Shown here piece by piece: positions 16,857 through 25,659 of a stretch of DNA of 64,000 bases. The stretch lies in contig NZ_AP024600.1 in the NCBI RefSeq assembly GCF_036322585.1, positions 4,402,001-4,466,000 on the forward strand. Direction: 5' to 3'. The DNA is from Luteolibacter sp. LG18. Lineage in GTDB: Bacteria; Verrucomicrobiota; Verrucomicrobiia; Verrucomicrobiales; Akkermansiaceae. The translations under genes and the position numbers were made by a program. The notes under the pieces are model-generated. The model did not search any database. It was given only the letters and a program-made list of their open reading frames with translations, and was not told the DNA's origin. Each line of letters begins with the position of its first letter. The stretch's first letter is position 1.

Positions 16857-17989
16857 GTTTGATCGATCATCGCCGCGAACTCCTCGAAGAAGTAGGTCGC
16901 GTCGTTCGGGCCGGGGGCGGCTTCCGGGTGATACTGGACGGAGAACACCGGGTGCTCCTTGTGACGCATGCCCTCGACGGTGCCGTCGTTGAGATTGATG
17001 TGGGTCACCTCGACATTGTCCGGCAGCGAGTCCGGATCGACGGCGAAACCGTGGTTCTGGGAGGTGATGGTCACCTTGCCGGTGCGCAGGTCCTTGACCG
17101 GCTGGTTGCCGCCGCGGTGGCCGAACTTCAGCTTGAAGGTGGTGCCGCCGAAGGCGTGGGCGAGGAGCTGGTTGCCGAGGCAGATGCCGAAGATCGGCTT
17201 CTTGCCGATGAGCTTCTTGAGCTCCTCGTGGATGTAATCCAGAGCTGCCGGATCCCCGGGGCCGTTGGAGAGGAAAATGCCGTCCGGGTTCTTGGCGAGG
17301 ACTTCCTCGGCGGTGGCGCGGGAGTTCACCACGTCCACCTCGAAGCCAGCCTGGCGGAGGCGGCGGAGGATGTTGAACTTGATGCCGAAGTCATAGGCCA
17401 CGATGCGGTGGCGGGCCGGCGGCAGCTCCTGGTAGGGGCCCGGTTCGCCGGTGGAGGCGTTCGGGATGATCCAGTTGCGGGATTCCTGGTCCCAAGCGTA
17501 GTCCTTCTCGGTGGAGACTTCCTTCACGAAGTCGGAGCCTTCCATCGAGGGCGAGTTCTTCGCGGCCTCGATCGCGGCCTCGGCATTCAGCTCGGTGGTG
17601 AGGCAGGCGCGCATCGCGCCCAGCGAGCGGAGGTGCTTGGTCAGGGCGCGGGTGTCGATGTCCTCGATGCCGAGGATGCCGTGCTGTTTGAAATAGCTGT
17701 CCAGATTCTGGGTCGAGCGCCAGTTGGACGGGACGTTGCAGAGCTCGCCGATGACGAAACCGCGGACGTGCGGCTGGGCGGACTCATTGTCCTCCACGGT
17801 GATGCCGTAGTTCCCGATCTGAGGGTAGGTCATCGCGACGATCTGGCCGCGGTAGGAAGGATCCGTCACAACTTCCTGATAACCCGTCATCGAGGTGTTG
17901 AAACAAATCTCCCCGGTGGTGGTGCCGGTGGCTCCGAAGGCTTTTCCTTCGAAGGTCCGGCCGTCTTCAAGAGCAAGAATGGCTTTCAT
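16847..17989 (-). CDS. carA: Carbamoyl-phosphate synthase small (glutaminase) subunit
   Basis: CarA hydrolyses glutamine and channels ammonia to CarB to make carbamoyl phosphate for arginine and pyrimidines. The 380 residues comprise an N-terminal small-subunit domain (LEDGRTFEGKAFG, FNTSMTGYQEVVTDPSY, AMTYPQIGNYG) and a C-terminal class I amidotransferase with the oxyanion region LSNGPGDPAALDY, nucleophile Cys in GICLGNQLL (near 265) and the His-Glu of QYHPEAAPGP. Nothing key is missing. No carB is visible nearby, so the two subunits are encoded apart, unlike many genomes where they are adjacent. Confidence 0.97.
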   Translation of the reverse strand: MKAILALEDGRTFEGKAFGATGTTTGEICFNTSMTGYQEVVTDPSYRGQIVAMTYPQIGNYGITVEDNESAQPHVRGFVIGELCNVPSNWRSTQNLDSYFKQHGILGIEDIDTRALTKHLRSLGAMRACLTTELNAEAAIEAAKNSPSMEGSDFVKEVSTEKDYAWDQESRNWIIPNASTGEPGPYQELPPARHRIVAYDFGIKFNILRRLRQAGFEVDVVNSRATAEEVLAKNPDGIFLSNGPGDPAALDYIHEELKKLIGKKPIFGICLGNQLLAHAFGGTTFKLKFGHRGGNQPVKDLRTGKVTITSQNHGFAVDPDSLPDNVEVTHINLNDGTVEGMRHKEHPVFSVQYHPEAAPGPNDATYFFEEFAAMIDQTKH

Positions 17990-18112
17990 GTCGTGCGCGG
18001 CGCGCGGAAAGTAGGGAGCACGCCCGGTCGATGCAAGAGAATGCTGGTCCTGGAAGGCGAACCGGCTGGAAAAGCGCCATTTCGTGACGACTCCGCCAGC
18101 CGGTCCAGGCCG

Positions 18113-19432
18113 TCAGATGTCCGTTTTGGCCTTGCTGGTCACCTTCCATGGCATGCCGGTCGGGTCCAGTGGCACGGCGCTGGTGTCCGCGGGCACGCTG
18201 TTGTCGGTGCGGAACAGGGGCAGGATGGGGGAGCCATTGGCGGTTTTCTTGTAGGTCGCCCCGACCTCCTCGATGAGCAGCATCGCGCCGAACGAGCCCC
18301 CCGGAATCTCGCTGATGAGGATCTCAATGGGATAGGAGGTGCCGACCTTCGCTTCGAATTCCGCTCCCACGGCCAGGCCGCAGATCAGGTCGTTCCACTT
18401 CGGGATGCCCGGATATTGGTAGAAGGTCATGGGAAGGGGCATCGGGTAATCCTTCTTGAGCTTGCTCTGGATCTCCGGGTTTTCCTTGGTGCCCTTCAGC
18501 ACGGAGAGGTTTTTGGAAAGCTGGATGCCGGTGGTGCCGGACGTCCAGCCGTAGTCGAACACGTGCTGGTTGTTGAAACGGATGACCATGCAATCGTCCC
18601 CGAGTCCCACGAACCGGTATTTGCCGGATTTCGGCGGGGTCACCACGCCACGGTAGACCACCATCCAGCGGCTGGGCTTCACCTCGTTCTCGCAGTTGAA
18701 AGCCTTCGGGCCTTCTCCCGCGGGCATGGTCGGGATGTAGAGCTTCGTCTGGTAGAGCTTCTGGGGAGCCCGGTAGTACTTCGAGAGCGAGCTTTCGCGC
18801 CATTTGTCATCCGTGAATTCCTTGATGATGGCCGGCAATTGGTCGGGATAGATCTCCGTGCTCTTGTGGGACCGGGTCTGTTTGAAATCGTAAAAGGTGC
18901 CGATGAGCGCGCTGCCGGTCAGGTCCTGGGGGAGACCGAAGGGGCTGTTGGCGCCGGTGCCATTGCTGAGGCCGGGAGCGGTGCCGCTGCCAAAGCCGAT
19001 CCCGTTTCCGGTGCCGCGGCCGCCGCCACTTCCGCTGCCTCCGAGCCCGCCGGATAGGGCTCCGGAACTGAGCGATCCCACCGAGGCCATCGAGGCACCC
19101 GCATCCACGTCGGGAAGGGTGAAGGTCGAGCTGCTACCCTTGGCCGCCAAGCGCGGCGCGTTGGGCATGGTGGTCATCGTCGCCCGCTTCTTCTGGGTGG
19201 TTTGGCTGGCCGCCGAGGCTCCGCCGCCACCGCTTTTCGGCATGAAATCGACCTCTTCCTTCCTCTGGGCCGGGATGATCTGGAAGATCCAGACCACGCC
19301 GATGGCCAGCAGGATGGCGTGGACGATGATGGAAATGGAGAGGGAGCCGCCGCCCAGCTTTCGCCAGAAGGAGGTTTTCGCGGTCTGCCGCTGGGGCGGG
19401 TAATAAGGGGGGTAACTTGGGTCTTCGTACAT
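18113..19432 (-). CDS. TonB-like-anchored PA14-domain protein (array gene 1)
   Basis: This 439-residue protein is one of four tandem paralogues. The shared N-terminus is a Pro-rich cytoplasmic tail (1-25), KLGGGS at 25-30, a membrane helix at 31-53 with SIIVHAILLAIGVVWIF, and a VDFMPKSGGGG turn. A Ser-x-x-x-His pair (34 and 38) sits in the helix, as in TonB. Then come KKRATMTT, LAAKG and a conserved Gly/Ser segment LSSGALSGGLGGSGSGGGRG (121-140). The C-terminal part (about 175-390) looks like a PA14 domain: VVTPPKSGKYRFVGLGDDC and VIRFNNQHVFDYG. PA14 domains bind carbohydrate, so surface glycan binding is an inference. Start ATG 19432 aligns the four anchors; an upstream in-frame start does not. 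Confidence 0.82.
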   Translation of the reverse strand: MYEDPSYPPYYPPQRQTAKTSFWRKLGGGSLSISIIVHAILLAIGVVWIFQIIPAQRKEEVDFMPKSGGGGASAASQTTQKKRATMTTMPNAPRLAAKGSSSTFTLPDVDAGASMASVGSLSSGALSGGLGGSGSGGGRGTGNGIGFGSGTAPGLSNGTGANSPFGLPQDLTGSALIGTFYDFKQTRSHKSTEIYPDQLPAIIKEFTDDKWRESSLSKYYRAPQKLYQTKLYIPTMPAGEGPKAFNCENEVKPSRWMVVYRGVVTPPKSGKYRFVGLGDDCMVIRFNNQHVFDYGWTSGTTGIQLSKNLSVLKGTKENPEIQSKLKKDYPMPLPMTFYQYPGIPKWNDLICGLAVGAEFEAKVGTSYPIEILISEIPGGSFGAMLLIEEVGATYKKTANGSPILPLFRTDNSVPADTSAVPLDPTGMPWKVTSKAKTDI

Positions 19433-19498
19433 GCGTGAACGGGCGGGTGGCCCAAACGCATGATGTTGCAACTCGCCCGGCTGTTCCCCGGGGACCCG

Positions 19499-20605
19499 CT
19501 ATTTGCTGGTGGAAATGATCGCCCCGCCGGTGGGATTCACGATCAGGTCCCGCACCGCGGAGAAGTATTTTCCCTCCACTGAGGCGTGGGCGTAGAGCTT
19601 CTGTTTCTTCGCCTTCAGCTTCCGCATGATGTCCCCGGCTTCCTCCGGATCGACGTTGTCCTGGAAATCCGCGAACCAGTAAACGGCCTCCACATCGCGC
19701 AGTTCCTTGGCCATCAGGGCGGTCCAGGCGAACTCGTCGCCCTCGTAGTCGATGTAGAAGGTGTTCTTGCGGGCCGCCAGCAGACGGAACAACGGTTCGG
19801 CGGGCAGGGGCGTGCTGAAGTCGACCTTCTCACGACCGCTGCCTTGGGCAACGGTCATGTATTTGCCATTGTGGTTCAGCCGCCAGAACCGTTCGAAGCG
19901 CTTTTGGTCCATGTCGGTGGTGGAATAGGACCGCTTTTCCGGTCGACCCGGGCCGATGCCGCAACCGACGTAGAGGATCAGCGGGCTGCCCTCCGCCACG
20001 CGGTCGAGTTCCTTGATGACCTTCGCCAAGTGCGGGGTCATGGAGCCGGAAACATCGAGCACCACGCCAATGGTGCGGGCCTTCACTTCATTCCCGAACA
20101 TCATGCCGGTGAACGGTTTGATCCCGCTGGCACTTCCGCCCAATCCCGGGCCGCTGCCACTTCCGAAGCCTCTGCCGGAACCATCGCCCCGGCCTCCTCC
20201 GGAGCCGCTGCCGCCCAGCCCGCCGGAGATCGCGCCGGAGGACAGGGCTCCGACGGATGACATGGCAGAGGCAGCCTCCGGCTCGGGCAGGGTGAAACTG
20301 CTGGCCACACCCTTTGCCGCCATCCGCGGCATGTTCGCCGTGGTCATGGTGGCCCGCTGCTTCTTATTGCTCACTTCCTTCACGCCCGGGGATCCGCCGC
20401 CACCGCCCTTGGGCATGAAATCAACGTCGTCCTTCTTCTGGGCCGGCATCACCTGGAAGATCCAGACCACGCCGATCGCCAGCAGGAGGGCGTGAACGAT
20501 CAGGGAAATCGAGAGCGAGCCGCCGCCCAGTTTCTTCCAGACGGACGGACGTGCGGCAGGGGACGGAGGGGGTGTTTCAGAAACGGGAATTGCGGGCGGC
20601 TGCAT
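19499..20605 (-). CDS. TonB-like-anchored VWA-type protein (array gene 2)
   Basis: This 368-residue paralogue has the shared anchor (KLGGGSLSISLIVHALLLAI, helix 31-53), the VDFMPKGGGGGS linker, KKQRATMTTAN, MAAKG and the LSSGAISGGLGGSGSGGGRG block. Its C-terminal domain (about 176-365) resembles a von Willebrand factor A fold: VVLDVSGSM supplies the DxSxS metal-site motif near 184, and AVYWFADFQD is a core strand followed by an acidic turn. It ends with an ISAVRD-like helix and GGAIIS. Such domains bind proteins through a divalent cation; the partner is unknown. Start ATG 20605 (MQPPAIP) is set by alignment with the paralogues. It is closely related to array gene 3 over its entire length, so they are recent duplicates. 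Confidence 0.82.
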   Translation of the reverse strand: MQPPAIPVSETPPPSPAARPSVWKKLGGGSLSISLIVHALLLAIGVVWIFQVMPAQKKDDVDFMPKGGGGGSPGVKEVSNKKQRATMTTANMPRMAAKGVASSFTLPEPEAASAMSSVGALSSGAISGGLGGSGSGGGRGDGSGRGFGSGSGPGLGGSASGIKPFTGMMFGNEVKARTIGVVLDVSGSMTPHLAKVIKELDRVAEGSPLILYVGCGIGPGRPEKRSYSTTDMDQKRFERFWRLNHNGKYMTVAQGSGREKVDFSTPLPAEPLFRLLAARKNTFYIDYEGDEFAWTALMAKELRDVEAVYWFADFQDNVDPEEAGDIMRKLKAKKQKLYAHASVEGKYFSAVRDLIVNPTGGAIISTSK

Positions 20606-20702
20606 GGAGAGGGGCTTTCTCCCAACCATGGCCCGTGCCCGGTGGCTTGTGATGAGCAAAAGAACCAATCATGATGGCAATTTCGCCGAACGGGGGATGC
20701 CG

Positions 20703-21806
20703 TTATTTCGCCGAAATCACCGTTCCACCGGTGGGATTCACCAGCAGGTCGCGCACCGAGGAGAAGGACTTCCCTTCCACCGAGGCATGCATGAAAAGCT
20801 TCTGCTTCTTCGCCTTCAGTCGACGTGCCACGTCCTCGGCTTCCTTCTCGTCGACCTTGTCCTGGAAGTCGGCGAACCAATAGACCGCCTCGGCGTCCTT
20901 CAGCTCCTTCGAAAGCAGGGCATTGCCCGCATATTGCACGCCATCGAACTCGATGAAGTAGGTGTTCTTGCGGGCGGCGAGGATGCGGTAGAGCGATTCG
21001 GCGGGCATGGGCTCGTTGAGGTCGACCTTCTCCCGGCCGCTGCCCTTGGAGACCGTGATGTTCTTGCCATTGTGGTTCAGCCGCCAGAATCGCTCGAAGC
21101 GGTCCTTGTCCATGTCCACGGTGGAGTAGGTGCGGCCCTCCGGGCGACCCGGGCCGATGCCGCAGCCGACGTGGAGGATCAGCGGGCTGCCTTCCGCCAC
21201 GCGGTCGAGTTCCTTGATGACCTTCGCCAGGTGCGGGGTCATGGAGCCGGAAACGTCGAGCACCACTCCGATGGTGCGAGCCTTCACCGGATTGCCGAAC
21301 ATCACTCCGGCAAACGGTTTCATGCCGCCGCCACCGCCGAGACCTGGGCCCATGCCGGAGCCGAATCCCGTGCCGCTGCCATCGCCACGGCCGCCACCGG
21401 AACCACTGCCACCGAGGCCGCCCGACAGACCACCCGAGGAAAGAGAACCCACCGACGACATCGCCGCCGCGGCGTCCGGCTCAGGGAGAGTGAAGCTGCT
21501 GGCCACGCCCTTCGCCGCCATCCGCGGCATGTTCGGGTTGGTCATGGTGGCGCGCTGCTTCTTGTTGCTGACTTCCTTCACGCCCGGCGAGCCGCCGCCG
21601 CCGCCCTTTGGCATGAAATCGATCTCCTGCTTCTTCTGGGCCGGGATGATCTGGAAGATCCAGACCACGCCGATGGCCAGCAGGATGGCGTGGACGAGGA
21701 TCGAGATGGAGAGCGAGCCGCCGCCGAGCTTTTTCCAGATGGAAGGGCGTGCGGCGGCAACGGGACGGGGGCTTTGCTCCGGATCGGAGTCGGAAACGGG
21801 ATGCAT
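20703..21806 (-). CDS. TonB-like-anchored VWA-type protein (array gene 3)
   Basis: The 367-residue product is the near twin of array gene 2. Both share the anchor, the GSPGVKEVSNKKQRATMT linker, LSSGGLSGGLGGSGSGGGRG, VVLDVSGSMTPHLAKVIKEL and the tail NPTGG(A/T)(I/V)IS. Differences cluster in the Gly-rich linker and in the segment facing the metal site (for example FIEFDGVQYAGNALLSKELK against FYIDYEGDEFAWTALMAKEL), which suggests different partners. The N-terminus (MHPVSDSDPEQSPRP) is cytoplasmic and variable. The gaps to its neighbours are about 100 bp, so each gene could have its own promoter, although all four run in the same direction. Confidence 0.82.
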   Translation of the reverse strand: MHPVSDSDPEQSPRPVAAARPSIWKKLGGGSLSISILVHAILLAIGVVWIFQIIPAQKKQEIDFMPKGGGGGSPGVKEVSNKKQRATMTNPNMPRMAAKGVASSFTLPEPDAAAAMSSVGSLSSGGLSGGLGGSGSGGGRGDGSGTGFGSGMGPGLGGGGGMKPFAGVMFGNPVKARTIGVVLDVSGSMTPHLAKVIKELDRVAEGSPLILHVGCGIGPGRPEGRTYSTVDMDKDRFERFWRLNHNGKNITVSKGSGREKVDLNEPMPAESLYRILAARKNTYFIEFDGVQYAGNALLSKELKDAEAVYWFADFQDKVDEKEAEDVARRLKAKKQKLFMHASVEGKSFSSVRDLLVNPTGGTVISAK

Positions 21807-21918
21807 GATGAAATGGGGCTTTCAATCAGCATTACCCGATTTCGCCCATTTGTTACATGCAAATGCGGCAAATATTGCGACAGCTCGAAAGGTTTGCGGC
21901 GATCCAGCCGTGGGGGCG

Positions 21919-23049
21919 TCAGGGCTCCTCCCGAACCTGGCCGCTTTCCTCGACGATGGTGAACTTCCCGCCGGTGCCGTGGGCGAGCTTCTTCATGTCC
22001 TCTCCAGCCTTGGGTTCCATCATCGCGATGGTGTTGATCACGGTGCCTTTCACCTTCGCCTTGGCGATGATGGCGCGCATTTCGGTGGTCTCTGCCACGC
22101 CATCGGTCATGAAGAAAATCACGTTCGGCGCGGGGTCCATCGCCAAGGCCATTTCCAGCGAAGGCGTCCAGCAGGTGCCGATGCTGAGCGGGGTTTCCTG
22201 GATGCGGCGGGCGGCGATGCCCTTGAGCTCGGAATTGGCGTTCATCCACTCCGGCTTCTGCCGTTTTCCGACGGTTTTCCAGTCGCCGCCCCAGCCCTTG
22301 GGCTTCACGGTTTCCCACTTGTAGCCTTCACCGCCGGCGGATTTCACCTCGACCTTGCCGCTCTGATTGTCGCCCTCGATGGTGTCGCCCGCGACCCAGG
22401 CGGGGCCGGAGAAGAAGATGAGCTGGAACTTCGACAGCGGCGAAAGTCCGGCCACGGAGGCGGCGAGTTCCTTGCGCATCAGCTTCTCGCGCTTGCCGGC
22501 CATAGACTGGGAGTAGTCGATGACGTAGGCGACGCGTTGGGCGTCCATCTTCTGGTTGAAGAACATCACGCCTGGACCTTGGCCGCCGAGGCCGGGCCCC
22601 ATGCCGGAACCGATCCCGGTGCCGCGGCCATCGCCGCGTCCGCCACCCGAACCGCTGCCGCCGAGACCGCCGGACAGACCACCGGATGAAAGCGCGCCGA
22701 CCGAGGACATCGACGAGGAGGGATCGATCTCCGGCAGTGAGAAGCTGGAGGTCGCTCCTTTTGCCGATAGACGCGGGGCGTTGGCCGTGGTCATGGACGC
22801 GCGCTTCTTCTGGGCTGCCTCGCTTTTCGCGCCGCTGCCACCGCCGCCGCTGCTCGGCAGGAAGCTCACATCCTCCTTCTTCTGGGCCGGGATGATCTGG
22901 AAGATCCAGACCACGCCGATCGCCAGTAGGAGGGCGTGGACCAGGATCGAAATGGAGAGCGAACCTCCGCCAAGTTTCCGCCACACTGAGGATCGGGGCG
23001 GGGAGTAGGCAGGTGCGAACGATGGCGGGGTGGTGTCGGGTAAATGCAT
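21919..23049 (-). CDS. TonB-like-anchored VWA-type protein (array gene 4, divergent)
   Basis: This 376-residue protein has the shared anchor (KLGGGSLSISILVHALLLAI, QIIPAQKKEDVSFLP) and Gly/Ser block, but a different A-type domain: VAYVIDYSQSMAGKREKLMR carries the DxSxS site near 190, GTCWTPSLEMALAMDP the following Thr, and VIFFMTDGVAETTEMR the third metal-site strand. It is the only array member with a canonical third motif (TDG). Start ATG 23049 (MHLPDTTPP) aligns with the paralogues; an in-frame ATG at 23106 would add a hydrophobic run and is less likely. As the first gene of the row it may carry the main promoter in 23050-23222, opposite queD. Confidence 0.82.
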   Translation of the reverse strand: MHLPDTTPPSFAPAYSPPRSSVWRKLGGGSLSISILVHALLLAIGVVWIFQIIPAQKKEDVSFLPSSGGGGSGAKSEAAQKKRASMTTANAPRLSAKGATSSFSLPEIDPSSSMSSVGALSSGGLSGGLGGSGSGGGRGDGRGTGIGSGMGPGLGGQGPGVMFFNQKMDAQRVAYVIDYSQSMAGKREKLMRKELAASVAGLSPLSKFQLIFFSGPAWVAGDTIEGDNQSGKVEVKSAGGEGYKWETVKPKGWGGDWKTVGKRQKPEWMNANSELKGIAARRIQETPLSIGTCWTPSLEMALAMDPAPNVIFFMTDGVAETTEMRAIIAKAKVKGTVINTIAMMEPKAGEDMKKLAHGTGGKFTIVEESGQVREEP

Positions 23050-23222
23050 GGCTGGAATGAACGTTCCGCTGGGGAGTGTGCTGGGGGAGGTGAACCACCA
23101 CGTCAAAGTGAAATTCGATTCATTATTCAGTCATTAAAAAGTATGCAAATGCAACCCTCCGGAAACCCAAAAGTTGTGTTTTGGCACTTGGATGGGGCGG
23201 GGCCGGGGGTAGCATCCGGCCG

Positions 23223-23588
23223 ATGCGCGCCCGCCTGACCAAGCTGTTCCGTTTCGAAGCCGCCCACACGCTGCCGAGCCTGCCGGAAGGCCACAAGTGC
23301 CGCCGCATGCACGGCCACAGCTTCAAGGTCGAGATCTCGATCGAGGGCGAGGTGGATGAAACGGTGGGCTGGGTCTACGACCACAAGCTCATCTCAAACG
23401 CCATGAAGCCGCTGCTCGAGCTGCTCGACCATGGCTACCTCAACGACATCGAAGGGCTGGAGAGCCCGACCATCGAGCGGCTGGCGGGCTGGTTCTGGAA
23501 GAAGCTGGCACCGGATCTCCCCGGTCTGGCGGAGATTGTGATCTACGAGACTCCGACCGCGCGTTGCTCGTTCAAGGGCGAGTTCTGA
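23223..23588 (+). CDS. queD: 6-carboxy-5,6,7,8-tetrahydropterin synthase (QueD family)
   Basis: QueD turns 7,8-dihydroneopterin triphosphate into 6-carboxytetrahydropterin, the second step to queuosine in tRNA; the related PTPS makes 6-pyruvoyl-tetrahydropterin. The 121-residue protein has the zinc His in FRFEAAHTLP and HGHSF, the catalytic Cys in GHKCRRMHGH, VYDHKLI, LDHGYLNDI, PTIERLAGWFW and the Glu of YETPTARCSF. The compact size and the CRRMHGH segment favour QueD over eukaryotic PTPS. I chose ATG 23223 because it leads straight into LTKLFRFEAAH; a start 42 bp upstream is not conserved in style. Stands alone, divergent from the anchor array. Confidence 0.92.
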   Translation: MRARLTKLFRFEAAHTLPSLPEGHKCRRMHGHSFKVEISIEGEVDETVGWVYDHKLISNAMKPLLELLDHGYLNDIEGLESPTIERLAGWFWKKLAPDLPGLAEIVIYETPTARCSFKGEF

Positions 23589-23672
23589 TTCTATATGGTG
23601 CCCTGATGGGCTTGAGGAATAGGGGAACCTCCATTGGGGGGCTGGATCTGCATGGGCATGCGGGAATGGGCG

Positions 23673-23701
23673 CTGCCCACGTTCTCACGAACGCGGCTAC
23701 G
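23673..23701 (+). repeat. Family C hairpin, copy 3
   Basis: Stem CGTTC (23680-23684) and GAACG (23689-23693) with TCAC loop, flanked by GCCCA and CGGCTACG. It stands in the 188-bp gap between queD and the DUF1592 gene, which holds nothing else I can support. Confidence 0.8.
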
Positions 23702-23776
23702 AAGATGGACGCATGCGATCCTTCATCGGAGTGAAAGAACCGGCAGGCCGCGTGCTTACCCACGGCTGACCGGAGA

Positions 23777-25636
23777 ATGTTGCGTGCGTATTGCATCGTG
23801 GCGGTGGCTTTGACCGCGGACATCGCGAGGGCGGATGAGTTCGCCGACCGCGCGCGTCCCTTGCTGTCCAAATATTGCTACGAGTGCCATGGCGAGAAAC
23901 GCCAGAAGGGCGGCATCGAGGTGAACCAGCTCACCTCCACCGAAGAGGCGTTCAAGTATCACCGGTTCCTCAAGACCATCGCCGACCAGGTGGAGGCCGG
24001 GAAGATGCCGCCGGAAGACGATGCCGACGACATCCCGACCGACGCCGAGCGCAAGGCGCTGGTGGCCGAGATCCGCGGCACGCTGGCGCGGCTGGAGGAG
24101 GGGAAGTTTCCCCGCAATCCGGGGCGGCCCACGGTGCGGCGGCTGAACCGGAATGAATACAGCCGCACGGTGCGCGATTGGCTCGACGTGGATTTCGACG
24201 CGGGCAGCGAGTTTCCCGCGGATGGCGCGGGCGGAGAGGGATTCGACAACGTGGGCGACGCGCTCTTCATCCAGCCCTCGCTGATGGAGAAGTATCTCGC
24301 GGCCTCGCGGCGGGTGATCGACGCGGTGTATGCGAAGCCGGAGCGGCTGGATCGGGTGGTGGCGGTGAAGCCCGCCGCGGACCGCGCGCCGGAGCTGGCG
24401 GCGAAGACCGTGCTGCAAGCGCAGGCCGCGCTGGCGTTCCGTCGTCCGCCGTCGGATGCGGAGCTGGCACCGCTGCTGGCGTTGTTCGGAAAGCGGCTCG
24501 CCGGCGGGATGCCGTATGAGGAGGCGCTGAAGGCTCCGCTGCAATCGCTGCTACTGCATCCATCGTTTTTATTCCGCGCCGAGCACGACGAGGCCGGGAA
24601 GAAGGAGTGGGCGGTGGATGGCCACGAACTGGCGACGCGGCTTTCGTATTTCCTGTGGGCCTCGATGCCGGACGCGGAGTTGTTCCGGCTGGCGGGCGAG
24701 GGGAAGCTGGCGGAGCCCGTGGTGCTCGCCGCGCAGGTGAAGCGGATGCTCCAGGATCCGCGGGCGGAATCGCTGTCGAGGTTCTTCGGTGGCGAGTGGT
24801 TGGGTTACGATGAGTTGCTGGAGTTTTCCGAGCCGGATTTGAAACGTTTCCCGGAGTTCACCCAATCGCTGCGGAAGGCGATGTACCGGGAGTCGGTGGA
24901 GTTCTTCGCCAACGTGGTGCGGGAGAACCGCCCGGCCACCGACCTGCTTTCCGCGGACTACACCTTCCTCAATGAGGAGCTGGCGAAGCACTACGGCATC
25001 CCGGATGTGAAGGGCGGCGAGATGCGGAAGGTGGCGCTCACCGACAAGAACCGCGGCGGCGTGATCGGACAGGCCTCGGTGATGACGGTGACCTCGCTGC
25101 CGCTGCGCACCAGTCCGGTGAAGCGCGGAAAATGGATTCTCGACACGCTGCTCGGCACCCCGCCGCCCCCTCCGCCACCGGACGCGGGTGTGTTGCCGCC
25201 GGACGACCGCGCGGGCGGCAGCAGCTCGATGCGTGAACGATTGGAGAATCACCGCTCGCGGGCGTCGTGCGCGGCCTGCCACGCGAAGATCGATCCGCTC
25301 GGGTTCGGGCTGGAAAACTTCGATCCGCTGGGACGCTGGCGCACGACGGATGTGAAGGGCAACGCGATCGATTCGAAGGCCACGCTGCCCGGCGGCTTCA
25401 CCTTCGATTCACCGGAAGGACTGAAGCGCTACCTGCTGTCAGACGACGAGCTGTTCCTGCGCAACCTCGCCCGCAAGATGCTGGCCTACGGCCTCGGTCG
25501 CCCGCTCGAGTATTACGACGAGCCGGTGGTGATCGACCTGGTCCGGCAGCTCCGCGGCGATGGCTTGAAAATCCAGTCGCTGATCACCGGTATCGTTCAA
25601 TCGCCGCCATTCCTCCGCCGCTCCTCCACGCGCTGA
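23777..25636 (+). CDS. DUF1592/DUF1588/DUF1585 cytochrome-like protein
   Basis: This 619-residue exported protein follows the Planctomycete-type cytochrome architecture: signal peptide (to about 20), heme-binding domain with CYECH (34-38), then DUF1587-, DUF1595-, DUF1592-, DUF1588- and DUF1585-like blocks. Recognisable pieces are VRRLNRNEYSRTVRDWL, LSYFLWASMPDAEL, FFGGEWLGYDEL, YTFLNEELAKHYGIP, RTSPVKRGKWILDTLLGTPP, a second heme motif CAACHAKIDPLGFGLENFDP, and LLSDDELFLRNLARKMLAYGLGRPLEYYD. It acts in the periplasm. Members always pair with a DUF1552 gene, which follows 23 bp downstream. The true role is unknown; redox chemistry on polysaccharide or other polymer is speculative. Confidence 0.9.
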   Translation: MLRAYCIVAVALTADIARADEFADRARPLLSKYCYECHGEKRQKGGIEVNQLTSTEEAFKYHRFLKTIADQVEAGKMPPEDDADDIPTDAERKALVAEIRGTLARLEEGKFPRNPGRPTVRRLNRNEYSRTVRDWLDVDFDAGSEFPADGAGGEGFDNVGDALFIQPSLMEKYLAASRRVIDAVYAKPERLDRVVAVKPAADRAPELAAKTVLQAQAALAFRRPPSDAELAPLLALFGKRLAGGMPYEEALKAPLQSLLLHPSFLFRAEHDEAGKKEWAVDGHELATRLSYFLWASMPDAELFRLAGEGKLAEPVVLAAQVKRMLQDPRAESLSRFFGGEWLGYDELLEFSEPDLKRFPEFTQSLRKAMYRESVEFFANVVRENRPATDLLSADYTFLNEELAKHYGIPDVKGGEMRKVALTDKNRGGVIGQASVMTVTSLPLRTSPVKRGKWILDTLLGTPPPPPPPDAGVLPPDDRAGGSSSMRERLENHRSRASCAACHAKIDPLGFGLENFDPLGRWRTTDVKGNAIDSKATLPGGFTFDSPEGLKRYLLSDDELFLRNLARKMLAYGLGRPLEYYDEPVVIDLVRQLRGDGLKIQSLITGIVQSPPFLRRSSTR

Positions 25637-25659
25637 AAAACCCGAAACCCCGCGAACCC

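Noticed and set aside
18897..23008. Similar sequence blocks repeated four times at ~1.1-1.3 kb distance, first considered a tandem DNA repeat or CRISPR-like array
   Set aside because: The blocks encode the shared anchor and Gly/Ser segments of paralogous genes; there are no short repeats with unique spacers.
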